From: Dyella_A ginsengisoli
GTDB taxonomy: Bacteria; Pseudomonadota; Gammaproteobacteria; Xanthomonadales; Rhodanobacteraceae
Direction of reading: 5' to 3'
Assembly (NCBI RefSeq): GCF_044904665.1
Contig: NZ_JADIKM010000005.1
Location: 62,001 to 126,000, forward strand
DNA: 64,000 bases
Of the stretch, positions 22,498-32,182 are shown one piece after another. The notes under the pieces were generated by a model. The model made no database searches, was not told where the DNA came from, and saw only the letters and a list, made by a program, of their open reading frames with translations. Both the position numbers and the translations under genes were made by a program. Position 1 is the stretch's first letter. Every line of letters starts with the position of its first letter.

Positions 22498-22926
22498 TCA
22501 CTTGATGCTGACCAGCTCCACGTCGAACACCAGCGCGGCGTTCGGCGGGATGTCGCCGCCGGCGCCACGGCTGCCATAGCCCATCGCCGAGGGCAGCAGC
22601 AGGGTGCGCTTACCGCCAACCTTCATTCCGGCCACGCCGTCGTCCCAGCCCTTGATCACCTGGCCGGCACCGAGCGGGAAGGTGAAGGTGCCGCCGTGGT
22701 CGAACGAACTGTCGAACTTCTTGCCGTGGTGGTCCGGCGCCTGGGGGTCGTAAAGCCAGCCGGTGTAGTTCACCTCCACCGTGTCGCCGGATTTGGCCAC
22801 GGCGCCGGCGCCGACGGTCTGGTCGATCGTCTGCATCGCGGGGATGTCGGTTGCCGTGGAGGCGTTGCCGGATGGGCTGGAGCAGGCGGCAAGCAGCAGC
22901 GGAAGCAGGCAGAGCAGACGGCGCAT
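22498..22926 (-). CDS. FKBP-type peptidyl-prolyl isomerase lipoprotein
   Basis: 142 aa. It begins M-R-R-L-L-C-L-L-P-L-L-L-A-A-C15, a lipoprotein signal. The FKBP domain (about residues 45-142) has 'VEVNYTGWLYD', 'FDSSFDHGGTFTFPLGAGQVI', 'GWDDGVAGMKVGGKR' and 'IPPNAALVFDVELV'. It would assist proline isomerisation in the periplasm. ATG 22926 is the only start giving a lipobox. Confidence 0.92.
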   Translation of the reverse strand: MRRLLCLLPLLLAACSSPSGNASTATDIPAMQTIDQTVGAGAVAKSGDTVEVNYTGWLYDPQAPDHHGKKFDSSFDHGGTFTFPLGAGQVIKGWDDGVAGMKVGGKRTLLLPSAMGYGSRGAGGDIPPNAALVFDVELVSIK

Positions 22927-23106
22927 GGGAAAGACTCGCTGTTGAGTGAGCCGGCATTGTAGCCGGCGCTCTCGCTGCAAGGCCGCGCCTGCAGTTGGTA
23001 GCTCAGCGACACCGTCAGCCTGTTGTTCCAGCAGGCCGCGCCACGGCTGCGCAAGGCGACGCGCCTCGGCCGGCGAAAGACGCGAATGCGATGCTCGAGC
23101 CGGGAC

Positions 23107-23577
23107 TCAGCCGGCGTCCGGCGCGCCTTCGGGGGTGCCGCGGCCCAGCACGTCGGGCAGCGGCTGGCCCTGCTCGGTGAAGCTCAGCGACACCGAGTTC
23201 AGGCAATGGCGCTGGCCGGTGGGCGGCGGGCCGTCGGGGAAGACGTGGCCGAGATGGCTGCCGCAGCGCGCGCAGACTTCTTCGGTGCGAACCATGCCGT
23301 AGCTGGTGTCGCGGATGTAGCGGATGTGCGCGTCATCGTACGGCTGGAAGAAGCTCGGCCAGCCGGTGCCGGAGTCGAACTTCGCGCTGGAGCGGAACAG
23401 CGGAAGACCGCAGAAGCGGCAGGTGTAGACGCCGGTCTTCTTGTTGTCGAGGAACACGCCGCAGAACGCCGCCTCGGTGCCGTGCTGAAGCAGCACGCGA
23501 TGCTCGTCGGCGCTCAGCCCGGAGGTGATCGTCTCGCGCTGCGCATCGGTGGGCGGGGTGAGGTCGAATCGGGACAT
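23107..23577 (-). CDS. msrB: peptide methionine (R)-S-oxide reductase
   Basis: 156 aa. Zinc ligands are C-R-F-C and C-A-R-C pairs, and the catalytic cysteine is in 'RHCLNSVSL'. 'SGTGWPSF' is the MsrB substrate-binding signature. It repairs methionine-R-sulfoxide with thioredoxin. ATG 23577 begins the family sequence. The 180 nt downstream to the FKBP gene's start hold no further gene. Confidence 0.96.
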   Translation of the reverse strand: MSRFDLTPPTDAQRETITSGLSADEHRVLLQHGTEAAFCGVFLDNKKTGVYTCRFCGLPLFRSSAKFDSGTGWPSFFQPYDDAHIRYIRDTSYGMVRTEEVCARCGSHLGHVFPDGPPPTGQRHCLNSVSLSFTEQGQPLPDVLGRGTPEGAPDAG

Positions 23578-23677
23578 GACGGCTCCGTGGCGGTGGCGAT
23601 CCCGGAAAGGTGGGGGCGGCTTGGTGTTGTCCAAGCCTGCGAGGCGGGGCCGGCAGGCCGCCGCAATCGGCCCCGCC

Positions 23678-25549
23678 TCACGCCAGCGCCTGCAACTGGC
23701 CCTGCACGTCGTTGATGGCGTTGCGGATGCGCTGGCTGAAGACCGAATCCTCGTGGTGGATCAGCACCAGTCGCTCGGTGGCGCGGGTCATCGCCACGTA
23801 GAGCAGGCGCGCCTCCTCGGTCTCGTCCTTCCCCGGCTTGGGCAGCGAGCCCAGGCCCGGGATGATCACGAACGGGAATTCCAACCCCTTGCTCGAGTGC
23901 ATGGTCACCAGCTTCACCGCATCTTCCACCACGAACAGCGTGCGCTTGGCGTCGCCCTCGGCCAGCCGGCTGGCGATGCCTTCGCGCTTGAGCGCCTCGT
24001 GCAGCTTCTCGCCCTCCCACTGGTTGCGGAAGATCACCGCCATGTCCGACAGCCGCCGGCCGTTGGCGGCCTCGTCGCGGATGCACTGGATCAGCACGGT
24101 GAGCTGGGCGGCGGCGGTGTCGGTGCGGATCAGCTCGGGGATCGCGCCGCGGCGCCCGGCGCTCTCCGGCGCGATCAGCGGCACGCCGTCATCGTCGCCG
24201 GCGCTCTCGATCAACAGGTCGCTGGCGAAGCCGCGCGCGACGGAGAGGATCTCCAGCGTGTTGCGGTAGTTGAGCTTGAGAATGGTGGTGCGGCCCTGCG
24301 CCTGCACGCCCAGCTCCTTCCAGGTGAACTTGCGCCGGTCGCTCTTGCCGTAGATGTTCTGCGCGTCGTCGTACAGCACCAGCAGCGAGTTGGTGCTGGG
24401 ATCGACCATCTGCACGATCAGCTTGTACCAGTCCGGCTCGAAATCGTGGCCTTCGTCCACCAGCACGGCGCCGTACTGGAAGCGCGGGATTTGCCCGCGC
24501 TCCACGCCCGTCATCACCCGCTCGACCATCTGCTCGAAGAAGTTGTCGCTGCCTTTTTCCGGCAGGTCGACGTGGTAGGTCACCAGCATCTGCCGGCACC
24601 AGGCGTGGAAGTTGCGCACGCTGACCTTGTCGGCCAGGCCGCGTTCGCCCACGAGTTGATCGAGGCGCGAGGCGAGCGTCTTGTTGTAGCAGAGCACCAG
24701 GATGGGTTTGGCCATCATCCGCGCCAGCTGCAGGGCGCGGAAGCCGAGGATCATCGTCTTGCCCGAGCCGGCCACGCCGTGGATCAGCCGGTGGCCGTCG
24801 CCGAGCGAGCGCGCCAGCTGCTCCTGCTGGGCGTCCATCACCTTGATCAGCTCGGGAATCTCGATCGCCTTGGCCGGCGCATCGGCGGCCGGGAACAGGC
24901 CAAACTGGCCCGCGCCCGGGTCCACCCGCAGTTCGGGAAACAGGTGCCAGCGCACCCGGTCGATCTGCGGCAGGGTGAGCGCCACCGGAAAAACTTGCGG
25001 GAACATCGCCCACAGCCGCTCCTGGAACGCTTCGGCCTCCACCGTCTCGTAGATCTCGTCGCGGCAGATCACCAGGTGCGGCGGGATCACCGCCTCCAGC
25101 CCGGCCTCGTCGAACTGCTTGCGGCTGATGTTGGCCAGCACCACGCCCCAGCCCCACGGCATCACCAGCTTGCCGGCGTGGCGATGGCCGGGCGGGTAGT
25201 GCAGCGCCGGGTCGCGCTGCAGCACCACGCCCACTTCCAGCGCAAAGGCGCGCGCCTGCAGCAGGGGATTGTTTTCCTTCACCGTGCCGCGGTCGGTGAT
25301 CAGGGTGAACTGGGTGCTGTCGGCCTGCTGGATGGTCTCGGCCTTCCAGTCCTTCACTTCCAGCACCAGCAGGCCGCGGCGCGGGTGCACGATGACGAAG
25401 TCGGGGTGGCGTTGCTTGAGGCCGACGGGCACGTCGTACCAGATCAGGTAATCGTCTTCGAGCTTCTGTTCGAGTCGTTCCGAGACGCGTTTCTCGCCGC
25501 TGGTCATGCGCGGCAGGCAGCTGTTGCGGGTGGGTATGAGGGTGGCCAT
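23678..25549 (-). CDS. NERD domain plus UvrD-like helicase
   Basis: 623 aa. The N-terminal NERD nuclease-related domain (about residues 18-140) carries D50 and E64-x-K66 ('LVLEVKDWK'), the PD-(D/E)xK pattern. The superfamily 1 helicase follows: Walker A G-V-A-G-S-G-K-T at 258-265, 'VLVDEGHD' as Walker B, 'LNYRN', and the late 'TMHSSKGLEF' and 'LYVAMTRA' motifs. The fusion suggests DNA unwinding coupled to cleavage, in repair or perhaps defence against foreign DNA. It stands alone, divergent from the diguanylate cyclase gene, with no clear ribosome site at ATG 25549. Confidence 0.88.
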   Translation of the reverse strand: MATLIPTRNSCLPRMTSGEKRVSERLEQKLEDDYLIWYDVPVGLKQRHPDFVIVHPRRGLLVLEVKDWKAETIQQADSTQFTLITDRGTVKENNPLLQARAFALEVGVVLQRDPALHYPPGHRHAGKLVMPWGWGVVLANISRKQFDEAGLEAVIPPHLVICRDEIYETVEAEAFQERLWAMFPQVFPVALTLPQIDRVRWHLFPELRVDPGAGQFGLFPAADAPAKAIEIPELIKVMDAQQEQLARSLGDGHRLIHGVAGSGKTMILGFRALQLARMMAKPILVLCYNKTLASRLDQLVGERGLADKVSVRNFHAWCRQMLVTYHVDLPEKGSDNFFEQMVERVMTGVERGQIPRFQYGAVLVDEGHDFEPDWYKLIVQMVDPSTNSLLVLYDDAQNIYGKSDRRKFTWKELGVQAQGRTTILKLNYRNTLEILSVARGFASDLLIESAGDDDGVPLIAPESAGRRGAIPELIRTDTAAAQLTVLIQCIRDEAANGRRLSDMAVIFRNQWEGEKLHEALKREGIASRLAEGDAKRTLFVVEDAVKLVTMHSSKGLEFPFVIIPGLGSLPKPGKDETEEARLLYVAMTRATERLVLIHHEDSVFSQRIRNAINDVQGQLQALA

Positions 25550-25760
25550 CCAGCGTCCGGCGAGTTTTCCTACGGCGAAAGTAGCGAAACCCCGCAGGCT
25601 GTCAACGGCGGGCACGCCCCCGGCAACCGCGGCCCGGCGCGCGTTTCGCGCACGCAGGTTCGCGCAGCGCAGAAGCGACGGTTACCATGCGCAGGCCGCC
25701 AGGGTAGGGCACTGAGCGGGCAGCACGTGATGCCCGTGAAGGTCGGTCGAGGGGGAGAGG

Positions 25761-26936
25761 ATGCCGGTTCAGGTCGAAACGCTGTCGCTCATCAACGCCG
25801 TGCAGGCGTTGGCCCTGGGGTTGATGCTGTGGGCCGGTACGCACGGCGACAACGGTCCGACCCTCATGGCGATCCGCCTGCGCGCGCTTGCGCTGGGCAT
25901 CGAGGCGGCGGGCTACGCGGTGCTGGCTCTGCAGGCGTTCGTTTCGCCGGCTGCCCTGCTGATGGGGGGCAATGCCCTCAACCTGCTCGCGCAGGCAATG
26001 GTGGTGGTGTCTATCCGGATGCTGCTGGGCAAGCCGCTGCGCATCAAGTCGGCCACGGCGGTCGCCGTGCTCGGCTGGGCCGGCGTGGCGTGGCTGGGCA
26101 TCGTGTATCCCGATTACCGCCTGCGCGTGCTGTGGGGGTCGCTGGCGATCGCCGCCAACGTGCTGCTCAACATCGAGGCGCTGCAGGGGGGCTGTCGCGG
26201 CGGCGGCACCCGCGCGCGTTGCGTGCTGCTGTGGGTCTACCTGTTGGCGCTGGCGCTGGTCCTGTGGCGCAACGGCGCGCTGTGGTTCGGCGACAATCCG
26301 CCTGATCAGGTCGTCACCCCCTCGCCGGTGAACGTGTTCTATGTCCTGCTTTCGGGCATGCAGCCACTGCTGGCCAGCATCGGGTTCCTGTTGCTCTACA
26401 ACGAGATCCTGCGCCGCGAGCTGCACGACCTGGCGCGCATCGATCCGCTCACCGGCGTGGCCAATCGACGCGCTATCGGCGAGGTTTCCGAGCGCATGCT
26501 GCGCGAGGCGCGCGCCTGGCGCGGTTCGGTGGGCGTGCTGCTGGTGGACGCAGATCACTTCAAGACCATCAACGATCGCTTCGGCCACGAGGGCGGCGAC
26601 AAGGTGCTGCAGTCGCTGGTGACCTGCATCCAGAGCATCCTGCGTACCGACGACATCGTCGGTCGCGTCGGTGGCGAAGAATTCCTGGTGCTTTCGCCGG
26701 GCGTCGATGCGGAGGGGGTGCTCGTGCTCGGCGAGCGCATCCGCAGCACGGTGGAGCGTGAGGTGCTGCAGATCGACGGCGAGAGCCTGCGGCTGACGGT
26801 GTCGATCGGCACGGCCGTGGCCGGGCCCGGCGAGTGGGACATGAACACGCTGCGACGTCGCGCCGACGCGGCGCTGTATGCCGCCAAGCGCGCGGGCCGC
26901 AATCGGGTCGTGGCCGGTGCCGAGTTGGTCGCCTAG
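25761..26936 (+). CDS. membrane-bound diguanylate cyclase
   Basis: 391 aa. Six or seven hydrophobic segments (residues 8-215) form an MHYT/7TM-like sensor of unknown ligand, followed by a GGDEF domain with G-G-E-E-F at 304-308. The I-site R295-T-D-D298 lies five residues earlier, so product inhibition is expected. It makes c-di-GMP, the likely regulator of exopolysaccharide production in this lineage. ATG is preceded by GGGGGAG. The TAG stop lies in the left arm of the palindrome at 26933-27022. Confidence 0.93.
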   Translation: MPVQVETLSLINAVQALALGLMLWAGTHGDNGPTLMAIRLRALALGIEAAGYAVLALQAFVSPAALLMGGNALNLLAQAMVVVSIRMLLGKPLRIKSATAVAVLGWAGVAWLGIVYPDYRLRVLWGSLAIAANVLLNIEALQGGCRGGGTRARCVLLWVYLLALALVLWRNGALWFGDNPPDQVVTPSPVNVFYVLLSGMQPLLASIGFLLLYNEILRRELHDLARIDPLTGVANRRAIGEVSERMLREARAWRGSVGVLLVDADHFKTINDRFGHEGGDKVLQSLVTCIQSILRTDDIVGRVGGEEFLVLSPGVDAEGVLVLGERIRSTVEREVLQIDGESLRLTVSIGTAVAGPGEWDMNTLRRRADAALYAAKRAGRNRVVAGAELVA

Positions 26937-27022
26937 GAGCCCGTCGAACTTTGCTTGAGGCGAAAATCTGGACCGCGCAGCCGGATTTGCAACCCGGCCG
27001 ACCAAGTTCGACAGGCTCCTAG
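26933..27022. repeat. REP-like palindrome carrying both convergent stops
   Basis: 19-bp arms (26933-26951 and 27004-27022, 18 of 19 matching) enclose 52 bp that itself contains an imperfect AAATCtGG/CCgGATTT stem. The TAG stop of the diguanylate cyclase is in the left arm and the TAG stop of the MpaB-like gene in the right arm. It probably acts as a bidirectional terminator and belongs to a dispersed family in this lineage; the latter is recollection, not a search. Confidence 0.75.
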
Positions 27023-27957
27023 CCTCCCTTCAGCGCATCCCAGCGATGCAGCGAGCGCGGATCGCGCCCCAGCCGGCGGCAGGCGTGCGCGGCGATGCCG
27101 TCGGTGAGCGCGGCGCGGAACACCGGCGCCATCGCCCACAACGCGTGCGCGGCCATGCGCGCCTGCGCGCGCTGCACCGGCGTGCGGCGCAGCATCCGCA
27201 GCGCCCACTCCGGCAGCAGGGCGGCACCGGCGTGCAGAAACACGTCACGCGACAAACCCGCCGCCGGCACCGGCAGGCGCACGTTGCCCAGCACCTCCAG
27301 CACCACGCGGGTGCGCTCGGTCCAGGCGAGGGTGGGACGCACCTGGCGGAAGTAGGCCAGCACTTCGGCTTCGCTGCGCGGCACCTCGCGTGCGCCCAGC
27401 GCTTCGGCCACGCGTCGCGACTCGTCGTAGTAGCGGTCGGCCGCGCCCTCGGGCAGGCGGATGTGGCTGTAGCGACGGTAGCCCTGCAGGAAGCTGTACG
27501 CCTCGGTGGCGTGCACCCAGGTGAGCAGGGCCGGATCGTTGGCCTCGTACGGACGGCCGTCCTCCGCCACGCCGCGCACCTGGTCGTGGATATGCCGCAC
27601 GCGCTCGATCAGCGCCTCGGCGGCAGCGCGCGGCGCGTAGGTGGTGCCGCCGACGAAGGTGGTGGTGCGGCGCAGCCGACCGACCAGATCCTCGCGGAAG
27701 TTCGAGTGGTCCCACACGCCGGCCAGGGCCAGCGGATGCAGGGTCTGCAGCATCAGCGCGGCGAGGCCGCCGGCCAGCATGCCGGGGAAGTCGGCGTGGA
27801 CGCGCCAGGTGGCGCCGTCCGGATCGAACAATCCCGGATCGCCCACCGGCGCGTCGTAGTCCACCACGCCACCGCCGTGGCGCGGAAAGGCTTCCACCAC
27901 CCAGCGACGGATCGCCGCCTGGGCCGGGCGCGTGACGAGATGCAGGGGTGTGGGCAT
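27019..27957 (-). CDS. oxygenase MpaB-like (DUF2236) protein
   Basis: 312 aa. It matches the DUF2236/MpaB family: 'DPDGATWRVHADFPGMLAGGLAALML', 'HPLALAGVWDHSNF', 'LTWVHATEAYSF' and a late C-terminal helix. Latex-clearing Lcp enzymes share this heme-binding fold, and the family's histidines are present in H-P-L and W-V-H. No signal peptide is seen. ATG 27957 is chosen over the adjacent in-frame GTG 27960. Confidence 0.85.
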   Translation of the reverse strand: MPTPLHLVTRPAQAAIRRWVVEAFPRHGGGVVDYDAPVGDPGLFDPDGATWRVHADFPGMLAGGLAALMLQTLHPLALAGVWDHSNFREDLVGRLRRTTTFVGGTTYAPRAAAEALIERVRHIHDQVRGVAEDGRPYEANDPALLTWVHATEAYSFLQGYRRYSHIRLPEGAADRYYDESRRVAEALGAREVPRSEAEVLAYFRQVRPTLAWTERTRVVLEVLGNVRLPVPAAGLSRDVFLHAGAALLPEWALRMLRRTPVQRAQARMAAHALWAMAPVFRAALTDGIAAHACRRLGRDPRSLHRWDALKGG

Positions 27958-28104
27958 CACGCGATCTTAGCCGCCACGCATGCGGCAGCCGCGCCGCGGC
28001 GGCTGGACTGCGGCAACCTGCGCCAGTGGCGCGTGCGCGACGCGCTGCGCCTTATGCCATTTTCGACGTTTGCATCGGCGGCGCGATGTGCTATCCATAG
28101 ACGC

Positions 28105-28185
28105 ATGTCGACCCGCTCCTTCCACGCTTACGTCTGGTTTTATGGCTATCCGAAGCCGCAGGCGGAGCCAGGGGCGCGATCGTAG
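28105..28185 (+). CDS. aromatic-rich leader peptide of the DAHP synthase gene
   Basis: 26 codons, MSTRSFHAYVWFYGYP then a Pro/Ala/Gly-rich end. Six of eleven residues at 6-15 are aromatic (F, Y, W, F, Y, Y). It ends 28 nt before a perfect intrinsic terminator and 99 nt before the aroG start. That is the arrangement of attenuation leaders such as pheL and trpL: scarcity of charged aromatic tRNAs would stall the ribosome and prevent the terminator. No strong ribosome site is seen, so the initiation is the weak point. Confidence 0.75.
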   Translation: MSTRSFHAYVWFYGYPKPQAEPGARS

Positions 28186-28244
28186 GCAACACACCGATCC
28201 CACCGAATCCTGAAAGCCGCCAGCCCACCACTGGCGGCTTTTTT
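28161..28244 (+). terminator. attenuator terminator with candidate antiterminator segment
   Basis: The terminator stem AAGCCGCCAG / CTGGCGGCTT (28214-28240, loop CCCACCA) is followed by T's to 28244. The segment GGCGG at 28161-28165 can pair with CCGCC of the 5' arm and so compete with it. The first arm begins only 28 nt after the leader stop, so a ribosome that reaches the stop would allow termination. Confidence 0.8.
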
Positions 28245-28284
28245 CATGGCCGCAGTGGACCCCGAACCCGAGGAGCCCCGCCCC

Positions 28285-29355
<1,071 letters not shown>

Positions 29356-29387
29356 GCGGAGCGTCGTCAGGCTCGACCGATCGGACG

Positions 29388-29813
29388 TCAGGATTCCAGC
29401 GTCGCGTCCAGCGTGATGGTCGCCTTGAGCACCTTCGACACCGGGCAGCCGGCCTTGGTCGCCTGCGCGATGCGCTCGAAGGTGGTGGCATCGGCGTCCG
29501 GCACCACGGCCTTGCAGGTGAGGTGCACCGCGGTGATGGCGAAGCCGTCACCGTCCTTGTCCAGCGTGACCACCGCCTTGGTGTCGATGCTGTCGGCGGT
29601 GAGTCCCGCTTCGCCCAGTCCCAGCGACAGCGCCATCGAAAAGCAGGCGGCGTGGGCGGCGCCCAGTAGTTCTTCCGGATTGGTGCCGGGGCCGTCCTCG
29701 AAGCGCGAGGTGAAGCCGTACGGCGCCTCGCGCAGCACGCCGGTCTCGGTGGAGATGCTGCCGGTGCCGGTGCGCAGGTCGCCGGACCAGTGGGCGGACG
29801 CGGACTTCTTCAT
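29388..29813 (-). CDS. OsmC family peroxiredoxin
   Basis: 141 aa, full length. The two redox cysteines are in 'AAHAACFSMALS' and 'KAGCPVSKVL', the OsmC/Ohr pattern; the overall sequence fits the OsmC subgroup. It detoxifies organic hydroperoxides using lipoyl or thiol reductants. It converges on the aroG gene. The ATG at 29813 begins with M-K-K-S-A-S-A-H-W. Confidence 0.92.
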   Translation of the reverse strand: MKKSASAHWSGDLRTGTGSISTETGVLREAPYGFTSRFEDGPGTNPEELLGAAHAACFSMALSLGLGEAGLTADSIDTKAVVTLDKDGDGFAITAVHLTCKAVVPDADATTFERIAQATKAGCPVSKVLKATITLDATLES

Positions 29814-29970
29814 CGGATGTTCTCCTCACCATGGCGAGCCGTGCCGGCCCGGTCGACGGTGCATCGTGCGCGCCGCCACATTCACGAAACGCGAAATCCT
29901 GCGATCGCTGCGATGCGGTGACGCCGACGCCGCAGGCCGTATGCTTGCGCTTTGCCACCGAGTGCCGCGC

Positions 29971-30261
29971 ATGACCGCCCCGTTCGACATCCAGCACGAC
30001 GAGCGTGCCCATCGCTTCCAGACCGTCGTCGATGGACAGCGCTGCGTATTGGTCTACAGCCTGGGCGGCCCCGGTGGCATGGTGATGACGATCGACCACA
30101 CCGGCGTGCCCGCGGCGGTCGGCGGGCGCGGCATCGCGTCGGCACTGGTCGAGGCGGCCTTCGCGCTGGCCCGCCAGCGTGGCTGGAAGGTCGAGCCCGC
30201 CTGCTCGTACTCGGCGGTCTGGGCACAGCGTCATCCGGACGTGGCCGACCTGCTCGCCTGA
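29971..30261 (+). CDS. small GNAT family N-acetyltransferase (YjdJ type)
   Basis: 96 aa, the typical length of this single-domain group. The acetyl-CoA loop is 'GVPAAVGGRGIASALVEAA', and the end 'VEPACSYSAVWAQRHPDVADLL' is characteristic. The acceptor substrate of this family is unknown. ATG 29971 begins the family sequence; the upstream ATG 29941 would add 10 unlikely residues. It is transcribed rightward ahead of the DUF1345 gene with 37 nt between. Confidence 0.85.
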   Translation: MTAPFDIQHDERAHRFQTVVDGQRCVLVYSLGGPGGMVMTIDHTGVPAAVGGRGIASALVEAAFALARQRGWKVEPACSYSAVWAQRHPDVADLLA

Positions 30262-30298
30262 GCTCGTGCCGCCCCCGACGCACACACGGACCCCGCGC

Positions 30299-30994
30299 AT
30301 GAACCCCAACAATGAGACGAGCCCGCCCACTTCGCCATCGCCGGAGCGCGGCTGGCGACCGTGGCGCTCGCTGCGGGCGCGTCCGCGGCTCAGCCTGTCG
30401 GCGGCGATCTTCGTGTTCGTTGGCGCCGTGCTGATCGGTGGCGCTGGCATGCCGATGGCGCCGGCGCTGCTGCTGGGATTCGACGTGGGCGCGGCGGTGT
30501 TCCTGGGTGGCATGTGGCGGCTGTTCGACCACGCCACCACGGCCAGCATGCGCGAGCAGGCGCGTCGGCAGGACGCGGGGCGTTGGGGCATCCTGTGGAG
30601 CGCGATCGGCGTGACCGGCGTGGTGATGATGGCGCTGGGCACGGAACTGCACGCGGCCGAGAGCGGCGGTGCGCTCACGCTGGCGGTGGCTGGCATCAGC
30701 ATCGTGCTGGCGTGGCTCTTCATCAACGTGATGTTCGCGCTGCACTACGCGCACGGCTTCTACGGCGACTACGGCAGCCAGCACCAGGGGCTGGACTTCC
30801 CCGGCAAGCAGGAGCCCGATTACTGGGACTTCGCCTATTTCTCCATCGTGATCGGCATGACCTTCCAGGTCTCCGACGTGCAGATCACCAGCCGCACGCT
30901 GCGGCGCATGGTGCTGCTGCACAGCGTGATCGCGTTCTTCTTCAACGTGTTCATCATCGCGGTGACGGTGAACATCGTCGCCGGGCAGGCGTGA
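30299..30994 (+). CDS. DUF1345 membrane protein
   Basis: 231 aa with five or six membrane segments. 'FGYYGDYGSQHQGLDFPG'-like text (here GFYGDYGSQHQGLDFPG) and 'DYWDFAYFSIVIGMTFQVSDVQI' are the DUF1345 hallmarks. Function unknown. It begins at ATG 30299 and is followed 10 nt later by another membrane-protein gene, likely co-transcribed. Confidence 0.88.
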   Translation: MNPNNETSPPTSPSPERGWRPWRSLRARPRLSLSAAIFVFVGAVLIGGAGMPMAPALLLGFDVGAAVFLGGMWRLFDHATTASMREQARRQDAGRWGILWSAIGVTGVVMMALGTELHAAESGGALTLAVAGISIVLAWLFINVMFALHYAHGFYGDYGSQHQGLDFPGKQEPDYWDFAYFSIVIGMTFQVSDVQITSRTLRRMVLLHSVIAFFFNVFIIAVTVNIVAGQA

Positions 30995-31004
30995 GTCCCG
31001 GCGG

Positions 31005-31511
31005 ATGATCGGGATCGTCGGCAAGGACGGCGAGGGTTTCCGCCTGCTGCTGCCGCGCGCGTGCAGCGTGGTGGACGGCCGCCTGCGCGTGGTGCCGTTT
31101 CCGCCGCGACGCATCGTGGCCAGGTTGGGACTGTTCAATGCACTGGTCACGCTGACCGTCGTGGCTTGCCGGCTTGACGACCGCCGTGGTCAGACCAGTC
31201 CGACGCACGACTGGGTCTACCTCGCTGCGCTGGCTGCATTACTGGTGGAAGCGGTGTTCAAGCTGCGCTTTGTCATGCGGCGCAAGGCGATCCGGGTGGA
31301 GCTGCCGTTGGACTTGCGGCCGATTCCGTCGTGGCTGTGGGCCGAGCACGTGCAGTTCTTCGCCGCGCTGGTGGTCGCCACCGTGGCCAGTATCGAGCGC
31401 GACCATCCGCGTTATGGCACGCCGTGGGAAGTGCTGGGCTGGCTGGGCGTCGCGATGATCCTGCTGCCGTGGTTCAACCGGTGGAGACTGTGGCGCCGCC
31501 AGCGCGGTTGA
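31005..31511 (+). CDS. hypothetical membrane protein
   Basis: 168 aa with four probable membrane segments ('LGLFNALVTLTVVAC', 'WVYLAALAALLVEAVF', 'HVQFFAALVVATVAS', 'LGWLGVAMILLPWF'). Not recognised. The start is ATG 31005, 10 nt after the DUF1345 stop. It converges on the YajQ gene. Confidence 0.6.
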   Translation: MIGIVGKDGEGFRLLLPRACSVVDGRLRVVPFPPRRIVARLGLFNALVTLTVVACRLDDRRGQTSPTHDWVYLAALAALLVEAVFKLRFVMRRKAIRVELPLDLRPIPSWLWAEHVQFFAALVVATVASIERDHPRYGTPWEVLGWLGVAMILLPWFNRWRLWRRQRG

Positions 31512-31523
31512 GATCGGCGAGCA

Positions 31524-32006
31524 TCAGTCGCGGAAGTTGTCGAACTGCAGGGGCACGTCGGCGTCGCTGTTGCGCAGCAACGCCATCGCAGCTTGCAGGT
31601 CGTCGCGCTTCTTGCCGGTGACGCGCAGCTTCTCGCCGTTGATCTGCGCTTCCACCTTGAGCTTGGCCGCCTTCAGCGCGGCGATCAGCTTCTTCGCGGC
31701 CGGCTGCTCGATGCCCTGCTTCACGGTAATCTTTTGCCGCGAGCCGACCACGTTGGTTTCCGCATCGGCGATGTCCAGCGCGCGCAGGTCGATCTTGCGG
31801 GTGGACAGGCGCGTGGTGAGGATGTCGCGCATCTGCTTGAGCTGGAACTCGCTGGCGCCCACCACCGTGATCACCAGGTCGTCCAGTTCGAACTTGGCGT
31901 TGCTGCCCTTGAAGTCGAAGCGCGTAGTGAGCTCGCGGTTGGCCTGGTCCACGGCATTGGTGAGCTCGTGCTTGTCGACTTCGGAAACCACGTCGAAGGA
32001 GGGCAT
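31524..32006 (-). CDS. YajQ family c-di-GMP-binding protein
   Basis: 160 aa. It starts MPSFDVVSEVDKHELTNAVDQ split, and contains 'RFDFKGSNAKFE' and 'KQGIEQPAAKKL', the YajQ pattern. In Xanthomonas a YajQ protein binds c-di-GMP and acts with a LysR regulator. Two ferredoxin-like halves are expected. ATG 32006 is the conserved start. It converges with the membrane-protein gene upstream. Confidence 0.95.
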   Translation of the reverse strand: MPSFDVVSEVDKHELTNAVDQANRELTTRFDFKGSNAKFELDDLVITVVGASEFQLKQMRDILTTRLSTRKIDLRALDIADAETNVVGSRQKITVKQGIEQPAAKKLIAALKAAKLKVEAQINGEKLRVTGKKRDDLQAAMALLRNSDADVPLQFDNFRD

Positions 32007-32092
32007 GGCGGCATCTCGGGCGGTGAGGGGAAGATCGCCAGTGTAAGCCAGTCGCCGCATGGGATAATCCCCGCCCGCCTCCACGACCCGTC

Positions 32093-32112
32093 ATTCCAGC
32101 GCACGCTGGAAT
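32093..32112. repeat. short intergenic palindrome
   Basis: ATTCCAGCG-CA-CGCTGGAAT between yajQ and the oxidoreductase gene. This 'TCATTCCAGCG...CGCTGGAATCCAG' text is common between genes of this lineage, from memory. Confidence 0.5.
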
Positions 32113-32182
32113 CCAGTGCCCTCATGCCCGCATTCAGCCACAGCCGCCGATTTCTCCTCAGCCCGACCACGAGCGACCGCCC

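Noticed and set aside
23525..26305. A 926-codon open frame on the plus strand
   Set aside because: Antisense to the NERD-UvrD gene and running into the diguanylate cyclase in another frame. No domain.
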